The notes under the pieces are model-generated. The model was not told where the DNA came from. It did no database searches and was given only the letters and a program-made list of their open reading frames with translations. Below, piece by piece: positions 1-11,379 of a stretch of DNA of 64,000 nt. The DNA comes from Otatea glauca (lineage: Eukaryota > Streptophyta > Magnoliopsida > Poales > Poaceae), in contig CM070725.1 in NCBI GenBank assembly GCA_036346275.1, forward strand, positions 387,001 through 451,000, read 5' to 3'. The translations under genes and the position numbers were made by a program. Position 1 is the stretch's first letter. Every line of letters starts with the position of its first letter.

Positions 1-1815
1 ATCATCCGATAATGTTTGAAATTTTATTGTTTGAATGATCAATTTATTTTCATTACAAATTTCAAACACGTCATATTATTTTTTAAATCGGTATACATTA
101 CTGTAATTTTTCGTTATATAACTCATTCAGCTGAGCACAAACACTGAATTTTTTGCACCGTTCTGATCCTCAACACGTCCTCTGGCCGGGCCACGCATGC
201 ACGCGCCAAAATGCGTAAAAACGATTTTCAAAACAGATAGAAAACGAAAAAAAATCCAAAAATTCACGGTATGTGGTATGTACGACAATTTGTTTTTACC
301 TTTTCTCTACATTTATAAGCGAGACAAAAGTCGTCAAAAAAAAAAACAAAACCGGCGAAAGAAAAAAACCGCTGCTTTTTTCTCTCCAACCATCGCGCCG
401 CTCTCTCCTCCCGGCCGGTCGCGCGCGAGAATCCGCCCCGCCACGTCCGCGGAATCCAATGGTCGGCAATACTGATTCCACCGATTTCGGCCACACGATC
501 ACTGAAACCAAGACATTCGCGCAAACCGCCCGCTGAAATAAAAAAAAATTCCCGTGTGTCAACCGAATTAAATATTTTGCAACGCCTACGGATCGCGGAA
601 TTTTTTTTTAAAAAAAATTCCTACGCATCTCGACCGTGGGAATGGGAATAAATAATTTTCACGCGATCGGCGGCAGTTGGAATATACTGTTTGGGGCCAT
701 TTTTAAAATTCCGTACGACACAGGGCCATCCGAAAAAGGTAACAGAAATGAGGCCAAAAAGATAAAAAAAATTCAAAATCAGAAGATAAAAGGAGCAGGT
801 GCTGGGCTGGGGAGGCTCGGGAGCAGGAACGTGCGTGCATGTGATGTGATGTGAGCTCTATCCAAGCGGAAGTACACACACAGAGAATAGAGAAGCTAGC
901 AGCGGCAGTTCAGCGCAATCCTTCGTTAAAGAGATCTTGTGTATGTTTTTTATAAAAATCAGCGAGTATATATTCTAATTTATTAATTTTTTGCGTACTT
1001 TCAATTGCTTTCTAGTATATATGTTTAATATAGTTTTCTTTCATGGTCTTAGATTAATTATCCTAGATTGATTTTTCTAGTTTGATCATTTAAAAAAAAT
1101 TAGATTTAGGTTGTATTTTGCACCCATTCACCCTCTCTTAATACGCCACAATTCTTCACTTTTCAATTTTTGAGCAAACTAAAACATCATGTTTTGTGCG
1201 TATGTGTGAAGTAAGCTGGGTAATCTTTGCTGTTCTGTACATGACCTCCGACTCCATTCTAGTCTTTGTCACAGGATAAAACAGCGCTTCATTTATGCTT
1301 GTTCTTAAGTTGGTTTCGCTTGTACTGCCCTCCTCTTCCCTTTCATGCACACCTTAAATTCCTCAGCTGCAGTGATTTTGATCTCTGATTCAGTCTCTTG
1401 CTTGAATAAAGAATTATGCTGTGGGGCTCAATCTATCTCTTCACAGATAGACTGATCTTCTAGAAAAGATTAGTATTACAGAATAAGTCTCTAACAAATT
1501 GAGAAATCTATATGACCAAGTGTTTGGTGTGGAAGTAGGAAAAGTGGGGAAAGCAGTGCTAGCTTCTTATCATTCGTGAGGTTATTAGATGCTGCATGCA
1601 TCCACATGAAGCTTTATGGAACTGGGGATGTCTTCGTTCTACCGGGGCAAATTGGAATGACTCAGCCGGAGGACAAGGATCCCTGCTTTCGTGTTCTTCT
1701 GGAAAAATATACCCTGAAGAGTTAGTAAAAGTTACTAGCAGCCATATATGCAACTGTTCTCTGACAAGTGCCTACTGATTTAAAGAAGTAAAACCATCTT
1801 CCATTCCTTTACTTC
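1..1815. other. Intergenic, no gene recognised
   Basis: AT-rich DNA with a short GC-rich patch around 370-470. ORFs here are short, overlap on both strands and match no family I know. A run at about 855-940 ending in a GTATGT-like donor could be a non-coding 5' exon, but nothing downstream confirms it. The last five bases, ACTTC, are the target duplication of the next retroelement. Confidence 0.6.
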
Positions 1816-2030
1816 AGTTAGAGATAACTTAATATCTCAATTTACCATATCTTTTGATTTTATCCAAATAGTTTGTTAATACAAATCTTCAAATACTCGG
1901 ACTATTTTAGCTATTTAAGCCACACCGTTGTATATGTAATCCTTAAACCATTATAGTGGATTATTTCCCGTAAGGGTTTTTCACGTTAAATTTTGTCTCT
2001 AGTTATTTTGCCGTGGTTCTAAACCTAACA
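1816..2030 (+). repeat. 5' LTR of the small copia-like element
   Basis: Aligns along its length with 4418-4649. It begins AGTTAGAG where the 3' copy begins TGTTAGAG, so the canonical TG is mutated. It ends ACA directly before the primer site. Confidence 0.85.
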
Positions 2031-2032
2031 AG

Positions 2033-2045
2033 TGGTATCAGAGCC
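2033..2045 (+). other. Primer binding site (tRNA-Met type)
   Basis: TGGTATCAGAGCC lies two bases after the 5' LTR. It is complementary to the 3' end of plant initiator tRNA-Met, the usual minus-strand primer of plant LTR elements. Confidence 0.85.
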
Positions 2046-2930
2046 TAGGATTCCACCGTTCTAGATCGATCCGTTGCCCCTAGGAGGGGGAGACTCCCGG
2101 GGGTGGCCATCACATGGCTGTCCACCTCCGACGACAACTTCGGCTGCACCTCCGGCCGCTCATCACCATCGGCTCCTCTGGCTTGTCAGTCGGCCCGTGT
2201 CTCAGCAACGCCTCCGTGGCCCCCTGACTTTGCGGCCACCATGCCATAGTCAGCCCCATCTCCGGCTCCCACCGACTTGTGCCACCATGGCTGCCTCACC
2301 ATGGGCCGCCTCCGGCTTTCTGTCGGCCGCTCCCCTATGGCAGGCCCCTCCACGCCCGTCCGCGATCTCGACCGGACCCGCACTGCTCGGCTCACCTTCG
2401 ACCCGCGGCAGCCCCACCTTGGCTCTCGCCACTGCCGGCCCGACGCCTTTGGCCGATGACAGTCTTCGACTCCGTGTTGGCACCTGTCGGTCGTGCTAGA
2501 GCCGACGACCCCGTATTCGGCCACCTCTACGCTGGCTTGCACCTCCGCTCCAGTGCCAGTGCGGCGCTCTTCCATGCCCCCCGCCAGCTCCCGATCCGCC
2601 TCGCCTACCAGAGCCGATCTCCGCACTGGTGCCCCACCCACGCAACGCAACCACCCGCCTCTGGGGTTGCCTTCGGCCGCGCCAGAGAGCATCTTCCCGA
2701 GAGAGGCAACTCCATCCGGACTCCAAACAGATCACAAAATCCGATTTAAATCATGTTGGATCCCGTCTGGCTCTAGCTTCTGAGCAGCTCTGGCTTCTCG
2801 GCTCTAGTTTCTGGTTTTCAGCTCTAGCTTATGTTTTTTTACAGAATTTGCTAAGCCATCCGGGGCATACCAGGAAGTTTTTTTTCAGAATCTGCCATAT
2901 ATATTTTTTGATTTGCAATTTTTCTCCACC

Positions 2931-3143
2931 ATGTCATTTACTAAATTTGACATTGAGAAGTTCGATGGCAAGATCAGTTTCTCTATATGGCAGGTTCAAA
3001 TAAGAGTCGTTCTCAGTGAGCGTGAGGAAAGAATTGCTTTTTACCCTGCAGACTGTTTCAGTGCCAAAAAGCGAGACTTCTTTTGCAATTCAGACTTTCA
3101 TGTCTATTATTGGCGGATTTCTTTTGTAAATTCAGGCTATTAG
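2931..3143 (+). pseudogene. Gag N-terminal remnant (copia type)
   Basis: Starting at the ATG at 2931, the translation contains KFDIEKFDGK and then SIWQVQIRVVL. This resembles the opening of many plant copia Gag proteins (a charged start, 'F-G-NF-WK-R-' type pattern). The frame ends after about 70 codons and continues into low-complexity repeats, so no zinc knuckle is present. It is judged the remnant of a Gag gene, with the family assigned from this short motif only. Confidence 0.55.
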
Positions 3144-3420
3144 CTTTTATACCTATTCTTGGCAGATTTATTTTGCAATTCAAGCTTTTATGCCTAACAT
3201 TTGTGAATTTCATTGCAGTTTAGGCCATTATGCCTATTATTTTGTGCTCGTATTATTGGCGATTTCTCATCGTAAATTCAGGCTATCATACATATTATTG
3301 ATATTATTAATGCACAGTTCAGGCCATTATGCATATTCTTGGCGGATTCCTTTTGTAATCCAAATCGTTGTGCTTATTATTGGTAGCATTTATGTGGGAT
3401 TAATCATTGGGCAATTTTCT
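3070..3420 (+). repeat. Degenerate tandem repeats inside the element
   Basis: A phrase of roughly 55-65 bases recurs about five times: ATTATTGGCGGATT, then TTTTGTAAATTCAGGC, then ATTATGCCT-like sequence. Copies have drifted and the spacing varies. It lies where Gag-Pol would be in a complete element. It has no coding continuity. Confidence 0.6.
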
Positions 3421-4417
3421 TCGATGTTTTATCGTTTGTTAATCATTGACCATTTATTCGACATTTCATCATCGGTTTCTTCGACGTTTCATCATGTATT
3501 TCTGAGAAGAAGAAAAAATAATGTCAGTTGAAGAAACAACTTAATTTGGTGTTTCATCACCGTTATTTTGAATTTGGTGTTTCATCATTGTTATTTTGGT
3601 GTTTTATTCATCGTTTGCATACATTGAAATTTTAGATCACTTGCGCGACCATTATGGTGGTTTTGGCAATGTTAATTTGGAATTTGATAACACCCTGCTA
3701 GTAGCATTATACTCTTCAGAGTTTTTCTAGAGAATGTTTTGCTCTAGTATCAGTTTGAGATGAAGGTTTGAAGTGCAACAAAGAGTTTGTTTCTGCGTGG
3801 ATATTACAATGTTGTTTTGTTGTCTTTACTCGATATGAGGGGTCTACTACAATTTATACTCCATTGGCAGCTTGAGAATTTTTTCTTCATATTGATATTT
3901 TCGCAGGAGCAGTTTCAATCATGTTATGGATTTTTAATAGGCAGTTTGCCGAATTTTATATTCCAGGTGGCTTGTCAAAAATCTATGTTATGTGTTCTTC
4001 GCTATCTACTGAGAACCACAGGTGATTTCTTGGCTTATACCGTTTGATGATTGAGTGTTTGTTGCAGGAGGTCAGTTGCATAGACTTAGACTTTACTAGG
4101 GTTATGAATTGTTGAAGACCCATATTTCTTCGTCTGCTTTGTTAATAGATGTGTGTTTGGATTGACTGTTCCAGCCTTTCTCACTACCTTGTAGCGGTTT
4201 GCTCAATCTTGCTTCATGAGAAGCGTTTGTATAAGACTGTTCAAATCTTTCATACACTTTGTGGTTTTTCGCACTACAAGTGTTTGAATTGACTGTTCCA
4301 ATTTTTCTTGTTTATTAGTCCTTTGGACTTGTAACGCACTTGTATTCGTAGTGCTTTATTACCATTCGGGTTTTTTTGGAAACAGATTCATTATGGATTT
4401 TGAGTTAAGTGGATGTT

Positions 4418-4649
4418 TGTTAGAGATAACTTAATATCTCAACTTACCATATCTTTTGTTTTTATCTAAATAGGTTGTTAGTCTAAGTCTTCAAATACTC
4501 GGACTATTTTGGCTATTTAAGCCACACACCTGTACATGTAATTCTTGAATCATTATAGTGGATTGTTTATGTGGTTTTTTCCTGCAAGGGTTTTTTCACA
4601 TTAAATTTTGTCTCCAGTTATTTTGCCGTGCTTCTAAATTAATATAACA
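4418..4649 (+). repeat. 3' LTR of the small copia-like element
   Basis: Begins TGTTAGAG and ends ATAACA. It matches the 5' LTR with scattered substitutions and small indels, and ACTTC follows as the target duplication. Confidence 0.85.
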
Positions 4650-4917
4650 ACTTCCATCAACAAAAAAAAAAGAGGTGGAACATAGATAACAAGGGAATTG
4701 ATTTGGAGACCTTAGTGTGTGTGTGTGAGTTTTTTGGCCAAAAGCCCCAGCTTCTTAAAGCAGTGCCATCACCTCTTCCTTTCCAAGCCACTATATGATG
4801 GTCTGGGAGGTGTACACCACAGTTCTCACACAACACAGACACAGAGGCCGGGGCTCCTCTCTTCCTTGTAGGCAGTTCTAAAACTGCACGCTAGAAGACC
4901 AAGTTGAAGGAGTAGGC

Positions 4918-5145
4918 ATGAGCCAGACCAAGAGCAGCGTTGAAGCATCCGTGGAGTCGCCGGCAAGCTCGTGTGTGTCGTCGGATGCAGAGGAGGTGGC
5001 GGCAAAGCCGATGGTGGTGGCTGGGTGCCTGCAGTGCATCATGTACGTGATGCTCTCGGAGGAAGAGAAGCAGCCCAAGTGCCCCAGGTGCAAGAGTCCC
5101 GTGCTGCTTCACCTCCACAACTATGACAGCAAGAGCAAGACCTAA
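4918..5145 (+). CDS. GIR1/GIR2-like small zinc-ribbon repressor
   Basis: A 75-residue protein resembling plant GL2-INTERACTING REPRESSOR proteins, which in Arabidopsis bind the homeodomain factor GL2 and recruit co-repressors in the nucleus. Visible hallmarks are the ESPASSCVSS motif (residues 13-22), the MVVAGCLQCIMYVMLSE core (32-48) and a C-x2-C...C-x2-C ribbon (Cys37/40 and Cys55/58), followed by a KSPVLL stretch. Arabidopsis members are about 120 residues and start with an EAR motif (LxLxL type) and end with a basic tail. Both are missing here, so repression could be weakened or the gene may represent a short grass subgroup. The ATG at 4918 is preceded by GGAGTAGGC and opens directly on the conserved serine-rich part. 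A pyrimidine-rich TAG at about 4870 could be a splice acceptor from an unseen upstream exon. Family assignment is firm; function is inferred. Confidence 0.8.
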   Translation: MSQTKSSVEASVESPASSCVSSDAEEVAAKPMVVAGCLQCIMYVMLSEEEKQPKCPRCKSPVLLHLHNYDSKSKT

Positions 5146-5735
5146 CTGCCAACTAGCTTCTTTAAACGGGCATATAGATGCACATATGCAGCCTTTGGTG
5201 ATTCCTATCTATTTCATCAGTATTGAGTATCTAGCAAGCAGATCCAACTTTCACATGAATCATAGCGTTCATTAGCATGAACTATGATATATATTGCTAG
5301 TAACTGGGGGACTAGACAAACTTCCATATTGTACCCTATCTCTTCTTATTGTCTTCTTCTTTCTTTCCTTTTTCTTGTGAGATCATGTATACGGATACCA
5401 TGCCTTAATATTCAGCGAAGCATATTTCTCTCTTAGATTGTCCATGATGACCCCACATTGTTTTCATGTTATAGTAAGGTTATATGATTATCTGTTAGTG
5501 CACTTAAGTATAGGTATGCATGGTCATATAAGATCAAACTCTGTTAGCTAGTACCCACATGATATTTTTACATGTTTGTTCAGAAAATATATATCCCCCA
5601 TGTCACCTGTGCCGGGGATCGAATTGTAGATATATGCTAGAGATTTGTTTCTGAGTATTTTACTGTGTGCCTGATAGATCATCTATTTAACCTTGTTTTT
5701 TTCGCTTAACAATATAATTGCTGTGACTGTGAGAT
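5146..5735. other. 3' flank of the GIR-like gene
   Basis: AT-rich, with no credible ORF or repeat boundary. It probably contains the 3' UTR of the GIR-like gene, but no polyadenylation signal stands out. Confidence 0.5.
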
Positions 5736-6383
5736 AGGCCATGAGAAATTGCTCTTCAAGCTTCCTGCCCGGCAACAGATAGAGACGCACCTTAAAGCCC
5801 TGTCTTGTAGAAATAATTGCATTGCCTTTCAAGTTTCCAGCAACGTGACTAATCAACCTCCAGTTTCTCTGTCTCATAAACTGGGAGATCATACAGCTAC
5901 CGAACTTGTGTCTCTCTTAATTAGATGCATGAAATGGAAGAATAAGCAGCTCAGGCAGTCCAATCCGATCCTGACGTCTTGTTACTACCGCCTCATGAAT
6001 CTGTTTTTTCCTCATTAATCGCATGCACTTTTGATAATCAGACTTTGCATGCACGTTGCTCTATTGTCAAGCAAAATTTATATCCGAAGTCTTCATCTTA
6101 ACTTCTCTTGCTCTGCAGAGTCGCAAACTTCTAGTCTAATCTGTATGTTTCAGGGGTTGAACAATAAGTACTTACCAGTTACCAGTGGGCTGCCTTCAAC
6201 CAATTGGCCCAATTTTTTTGTAGTTCGACATTTAGGCCCAACTGGCCAGTTTATCCAGACCCAAAAAAAAAGGACGATTAAGAGTTGGAAACATTTGTTC
6301 ATCCAGATCTCAGTTATATGCCTAGGGTATTATTAGCGTTCAGGGCTTTAAAGGAAGCACCATTAGACTTCAGGTGTAACTAT
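5736..6383 (+). pseudogene. Possible MSP (VAP-type) domain gene fragment
   Basis: Two exon-like pieces resemble a major sperm protein domain of plant VAP/PVA proteins, which tether ER membranes. Piece 1 (about 5743-5850) reads LLFKLPARQQIE and later NNCIAFQVSS, comparable to the 'F-L-K...NKTD-YVAFKV' beta strands of MSP domains. Piece 2 (6326-6383) follows a TATATGCCTAG acceptor and reads ALKEAPLDFRC, close to the 'QAQKEAPPDMQCKDKF' strand, then meets a GTAAGT donor. The intervening 'YCVRPNTG' strand was not found, so this looks like a decayed or partial copy. The match is by eye over short stretches. Confidence 0.4.
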
Positions 6384-9300
6384 GTAAGTCAACATGTCCC
6401 TGCTTTGAGATCCAAAAGCTTAACCATACAATTTTATGGCTCATATATATATCGTACTTTCAGAGTTTCAACCAACTTTAACACTTACTGTCGTAATTTG
6501 TTCAAAAAGAAGTGGTGTGACAAATCTGTGATCACAGACAAAAGATGCCGGTTATCACTTAACATCTCTCTGAAAAATTGTACTTTGTATTGTCAGAACC
6601 AGCAAAACTTCACTGTTTGGATCCAGAGGAGAGCAAAACTTTTGCCTGAAAACTTCACAGGGTTATTTCAGATGAAGCTAATAATTGGATATGGGGATGT
6701 GACCAAGACAAGACAACCACGTAGCGGAGGCACTTTTCAGAGGTAAAAACTAAAACGAAATATTCATAAACTGTTATTGTATTTGATGAATTTTTTAAAG
6801 TAGTTTATTCATAGCAACGTTCATTAGAAAGCTTTTCCGGCCAAGTTATGTTTGATGCAAGAATGCAAAGGTTAACTAAAATTAAAGGATGATCTGAAAA
6901 GAACACCATGTTAATTATACACCTTTGTGCGAGGTTAGGTACTTTAGTTCTTGGGCTAATACCTGATCAGGGAAATATTTTAGGATTGCATTGTCTCAAC
7001 AACCAACCATCGTTCGCACGATGGAGGGGACCTGCCCAACAACTAACACATGTAGGTTGTCTGTACTCCATCCACATAAGAGACAAACTAACACATGATT
7101 TTTAAACCACAGGCTAAAGTTGGTTCATGCCTAGTCTCTTCTGGGTTGGAAAGTATATGGTTGTAAGGTACTATGAATTATTCAATTCCATTAATTGGTG
7201 AGTCCGACGAGATTTGCATCTTGTAAAACCTATTTTGTTTCGGATACATAGTTGATGTGTAAGTATAGAATACGTCTTCAAATATGGATATTTCAATATC
7301 AGACTTTTATGTACATTGACCCCTTGTTTTCTTATTATTAATACCTTCTATATCAATTTGAGTTGTTTTATATTGAATTGATCATAAACAACTCAGAAAA
7401 TTGTCTAGAAACAGCCCCAATAAACAAATGCACTTGTTTAACATTTACAACATGTTTTAAATAACAAAGAATCATAAGAAAATCATGAATCCTTCTGATT
7501 CTCATTGTCTCCTGGCTGAAGGGCTAAAAGAATATTATCTTGTTCATCATTTGCTTTTTTTTTGGGTCTCAATCATGCACATAATCACATTCCGTTGGAG
7601 GGAGCTTTTGATCTGCGCTATTCAACTGTTGGGAAATTTTCCAGCTTTTTCGTATTCATTTCAATTCAATGTTGAATCAGATATATACAAACACTGTTCG
7701 CTTCTATATTCAGATTCCAATATATCTTACAGCTATTCAATCGGGTCCTCTGTTTGTCCATCTCTGAAGACAAAATCCAAGAGTAGCTGTTACACATACT
7801 ACACAAACACAGTAGTATCGATACGCAACTTTAATTGTTATCTTTTTTTTCCATCCTTTCACATATATATGAAGAAATGATAGAAAGGATCGACTAGACA
7901 ATCCAAAGTAAGATTGACCCCGGAAAAGGTTGAATACATGAAATGTAGGTAGTGAGTACAGGCATTCGTTTGAAAATGAACGAATACCAAGGCTCTGTTT
8001 AGGGAAGCTTAAAGCTAGCTTCAGTTTCCAATAAACCCCCAAACAACTCAACTTATAAGCGATTTTTGTATATAACTAACAAAAGTCAAAAGCTGAAAGC
8101 TAAGTCGGATATGCTTTTACAGCTTATTGTTAAGGAAAATTAGCTATTTATTAAACGGTATCTTATAGAAACCTACGGCCGCTTTTTAGCTTAACCTGCC
8201 TGGCTTATGCAATTACGATTAGGACAGTAAGTAGTGAGAAAAGTTTTTTCTTTGGACACGATTATTTAAGATTTAGTAGCTTTTTTGGACTTGGTTGAGA
8301 GGTTAAGGTTAGGTGTTGTTCTGGAGTGGCCAACCAGGGAATCAGCATTCAGAAACTCTTCTGGGCTAGAAACTCCTGGATGCAGCCACTGAACTTGGGA
8401 TTTTCACTCCTCAAGTAATTTGATAATTCATTACTGAATGTCTCCAACAAGGCCTCTCAACCTTTCTGGTACAAATTTTGAATCGAGGTTGGCCATGCCA
8501 TTCGCTTCTGTTTTGAGCTTGGGAAAAGAAACAAATTAGTGATAGTCAGAAGCAGCAAGTTCAGTTTAGAAAACACTCTTTTCTTTAGCTATCAGTAGTT
8601 GGCCATGCATGAGTGAACAATAAACTAGGACATGTGCCCTGTGGAGCCATGCTTTGCATTATTGCATCTGCATGGTCATTTGCCCTTAGAAGTCACAAAA
8701 ACCAGATGCCCCATCGTAGAAGCACAGGGAAGTACAACCTTGTGAACTCCCTACTGTTTCTTGGCCTGGATGTCTAGCCCTCTTAGCAGTTATGAGCAGC
8801 CAGAAAGCAATTCTGCAGTTCAGCAATGCTGCATGTTCCAGAACAGTGGATCTGTTAGCAAGTAGACACTATTGTGTACTATGCACGGTCCTTACAACAG
8901 TTCATCCTTCTGCAGATCTGCATTTAACTAGTTACCTCCAAATTTTACACCAGCCTATTTGGTACATACTCCACGTAGATTCTTAAAACTTCTGCAAATT
9001 AAAGTGTGTGATATATGCTCTCCATGATTAAACTGCATTAATACTGTTCCAAACAGTGTGGATACAGGCCACAGGGATCTACAGGATCATCCTACAATGA
9101 AGAAGTTAGTACCAGCCTTTATCACTGACTAGTACGGCAGCTGCATGCAGGCACACAAACATATTAATGTAGACAAGACTGGGGACGTCGTCACACTAGG
9201 TAATATGCAAATCAAAGATAAGCAACACGAGCTAGTTCAGCCGTGAAAAAAATATGGGAACCTTCTAATTGAGAAATATCCTATTAAAGAATTCATGGTC

Positions 9301-9871
9301 ATGCATATATGGTAGATGACTACTGTTCGGATAGAGTCTGATTAAAATTTATAATAAATTTGGAAGTTAGAGATAGAATTAGATTTTAATGCAGTTGTAA
9401 TATTCTCTATAAATAAAGAGTGTGGGATACAATAAGATGCACACAATATTCCATAAATTGCAATAATCACTACTTAGTCCATGTATGTCGTATTCGATGC
9501 AACTCCTTTTGTCGCCAATTTCACTTTGGTGTTGACACTAGGTATAGAATAGTGTATCGTCCTATGATAATCCTAGTTTATTCAGAAGTTTTCTTGTTTG
9601 CATACTGCATGGAGGTTTTGTTGCCTTGGTCATGGAACGATTACCGGTACAGGTTACCGATCTAACCTGGTACCATGTGGACCAAGAGTAAAGGGCATCC
9701 TACAATACCGTTTGGTTAACGGTAGGCAATGGCCAAGAAATATTTGGCTGGTTTCTAGCTAGTTCAGCAATTTTTGCTTGGGTTTTGTGTACAACAAGTT
9801 TATATGCAAGAATAATACAGGATTCTGTCTTAATATATCACCTTAAATCGTTAATAACTTGTCAGGCCCGT
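6384..9871. other. Long intergenic stretch
   Basis: AT-rich DNA with only short unsupported ORFs. Around 7985-8200 a GGCTCTGTTTAGGG start resembles the ends of hAT or Tourist MITEs, but no matching far end was found. Around 9325-9560 a CTCTATAAATA box within LTR-like sequence was seen without a partner. The final bases CCCGT (9867-9871) are the target duplication of the following retroelement. Confidence 0.5.
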
Positions 9872-10310
9872 TGTCAGATATATGAAGAAATTGAGTCTGA
9901 AGAAACTTGGGAGAATTTATTTCGGTTAGCAGACGGTTCAGATTTCCTCATGCCTTTTTGTTCGGTTGCATCCTAGAGTCATGAAGCAATCCGGCTGGGA
10001 TATAAAGATCCAAGGGCTGCCAGGAGTTAATGGAGATTATTGTTGATCCACGGGCACAGATTACTTTTAGTAATTACTGTTACCGTTTTACTCTTGTCTT
10101 TTGGCTCAGGTAAAAGGAGTAGCGCATAGTATATGAGAGCTAGTTGTAAAAGGGAGATTATGATGAGAAATCAAATACAATGTTTTGCCCTAACTTTCCC
10201 CTCTTCTCTTAGCTTCTGCTACCTTTCCATTTTGCCTATTTCCAATTGATTTTGCCCTAGTTTAGTTGCTGAGATTTGGAGATTCTTGTCAGGTTCCTTG
10301 GGGCCCGACA
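9872..10310 (+). repeat. 5' LTR of chromovirus 1
   Basis: 439 bp, TGTCAG...CCCGACA. Aligned with 16086-16523; the first hundred bases hold most of the differences. Confidence 0.92.
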
Positions 10311-10313
10311 GAT

Positions 10314-10325
10314 TGGTATCAGAGC
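10314..10325 (+). other. Primer binding site (tRNA-Met type)
   Basis: TGGTATCAGAGC lies three bases after the 5' LTR end and is complementary to the initiator tRNA-Met 3' end. Confidence 0.88.
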
Positions 10326-10464
10326 TAAGCGGTTCTTGGAAGTGATTCTGATTGAAGGTGTTTTTGAGAAGTCAGGTTGGGGGGAAAAAGGGTTTCCCCG
10401 GTAAAATCCCTGTGCCAGGTTGCGGAGGACTGACTTGTGGTGGAGGAAAGAGCAGATTAGAGCG

Positions 10465-10658
10465 ATGACTAAAGGCGGGAAGATTTTGGATGGTGAAGCT
10501 GCTCCAGATCTTGTGGTTGATGTGGAGGACCTAAAGAGAGAGATGGTTGATCTACGTCAACAGATGGGAGAAGGGTCATCTTTGGTAAGGGAGCAATGGA
10601 TCAACTCCAGAGGAACCTACAAGGTAATTCCAGTAAAATCGACCAACTCATAGATATG
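10465..10658 (+). pseudogene. Gag N-terminus of chromovirus 1
   Basis: From the ATG at 10465 a charged, helical segment of about 60 residues (contains VEDLKREMVDLRQQM) occupies the usual Gag start after the LTR and primer site. It is cut at 10659 by the LTR of the nested element. The rest of Gag before the zinc knuckle is missing. Confidence 0.65.
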
Positions 10659-11352
10659 TGTTAGCACCGGAATTTGGCAAGGCATGACCAATTTGCCAGG
10701 CTAAGTATAAAAGGGATATTTTTGGTCGATATCGGTTAAGAAAGGAAAAGTTAAGTTAAAAATAGAATTATGACCAATATTGATTCAAAGATGAGACTTT
10801 GTCCATACAAAGGCCGATCAGATCGTGGTCGACAACGCATCGGAGAGGGATACGATCCGCCAATGCACTATAAAGGATGGTCAAGGGCGAGCAAAAGACA
10901 ACAACCTCAATCAACAAAACAACTCGCATTTACTTTTTATTTACTTTCCTGTCAACTAGGAGTAGCTTCGTAATTTAGAATCTCTTGTAATCCGATTTTG
11001 ATCAATAAAGTTACACATCACCGATTGTTGGTCATCCTCGATTGCACCAATCAGGTTTGATTTTCTCCGATCTTATTGCGTATCGCCTTTTTTGGAAAAG
11101 TCTACCTTTATCTATCATCTATCAGCCGCAACAAGGTGTTTAGACTTATCGTTACACTTGATCTGATCGGCTTCTTGTAACTATTTAGATATTTGCCGAT
11201 TGTCACATTAGATCGGCTTTGAGTGTATATTATTATCCATCTATCTTGCCGATTGTAGGATCAAATCGGTTGACACGCCATGAACCAATCTGAACCTGGC
11301 ATTCTCGTGTGTTTGAGTCGATCGATCCACCGTCATATTTTTCAACGCAACA
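10659..11352 (+). repeat. LTR of the nested gypsy fragment
   Basis: Same layout as the LTR at 40301-40946 (opposite strand): TG-T-AGCACC start, numerous ATCGGC/GCCGAT words, an AATAAAG motif near 11004, and an end just before CACTTTTGGCACGCCC. The overall length is similar (694 against 646). Confidence 0.75.
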
Positions 11353-11379
11353 CACTTTTGGCACGCCCGGTGGGACCCG

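Larger units (their letters stand above)
1816..4649 (+). mobile_element. Small non-autonomous LTR retrotransposon, copia-like
   Basis: Two direct LTRs (1816-2030 and 4418-4649) enclose about 2.4 kb. The 5' LTR is followed by a tRNA-Met-type primer site. The element is flanked by a perfect 5-bp duplication, ACTTC, at 1811-1815 and 4650-4654, so both ends are fixed. The only recognisable protein is the N-terminus of a copia-type Gag. No protease, integrase or reverse transcriptase can be seen on either strand, so it must have been mobilised in trans. The LTRs differ at many positions and the 5' LTR has lost its initial TG, which suggests an old copy. It ends 268 bp upstream of the GIR-like start codon. 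Confidence 0.85.

Noticed and set aside
2074..2783. Several 96-168 codon ORFs on both strands
   Set aside because: A GC-rich, Pro/Arg/Ser-rich low-complexity segment within the small retroelement, open in many frames at once. It has no family motif.
7985..8210. Possible MITE starting GGCTCTGTTTAGGG
   Set aside because: No inverted partner end or target duplication could be identified by eye.
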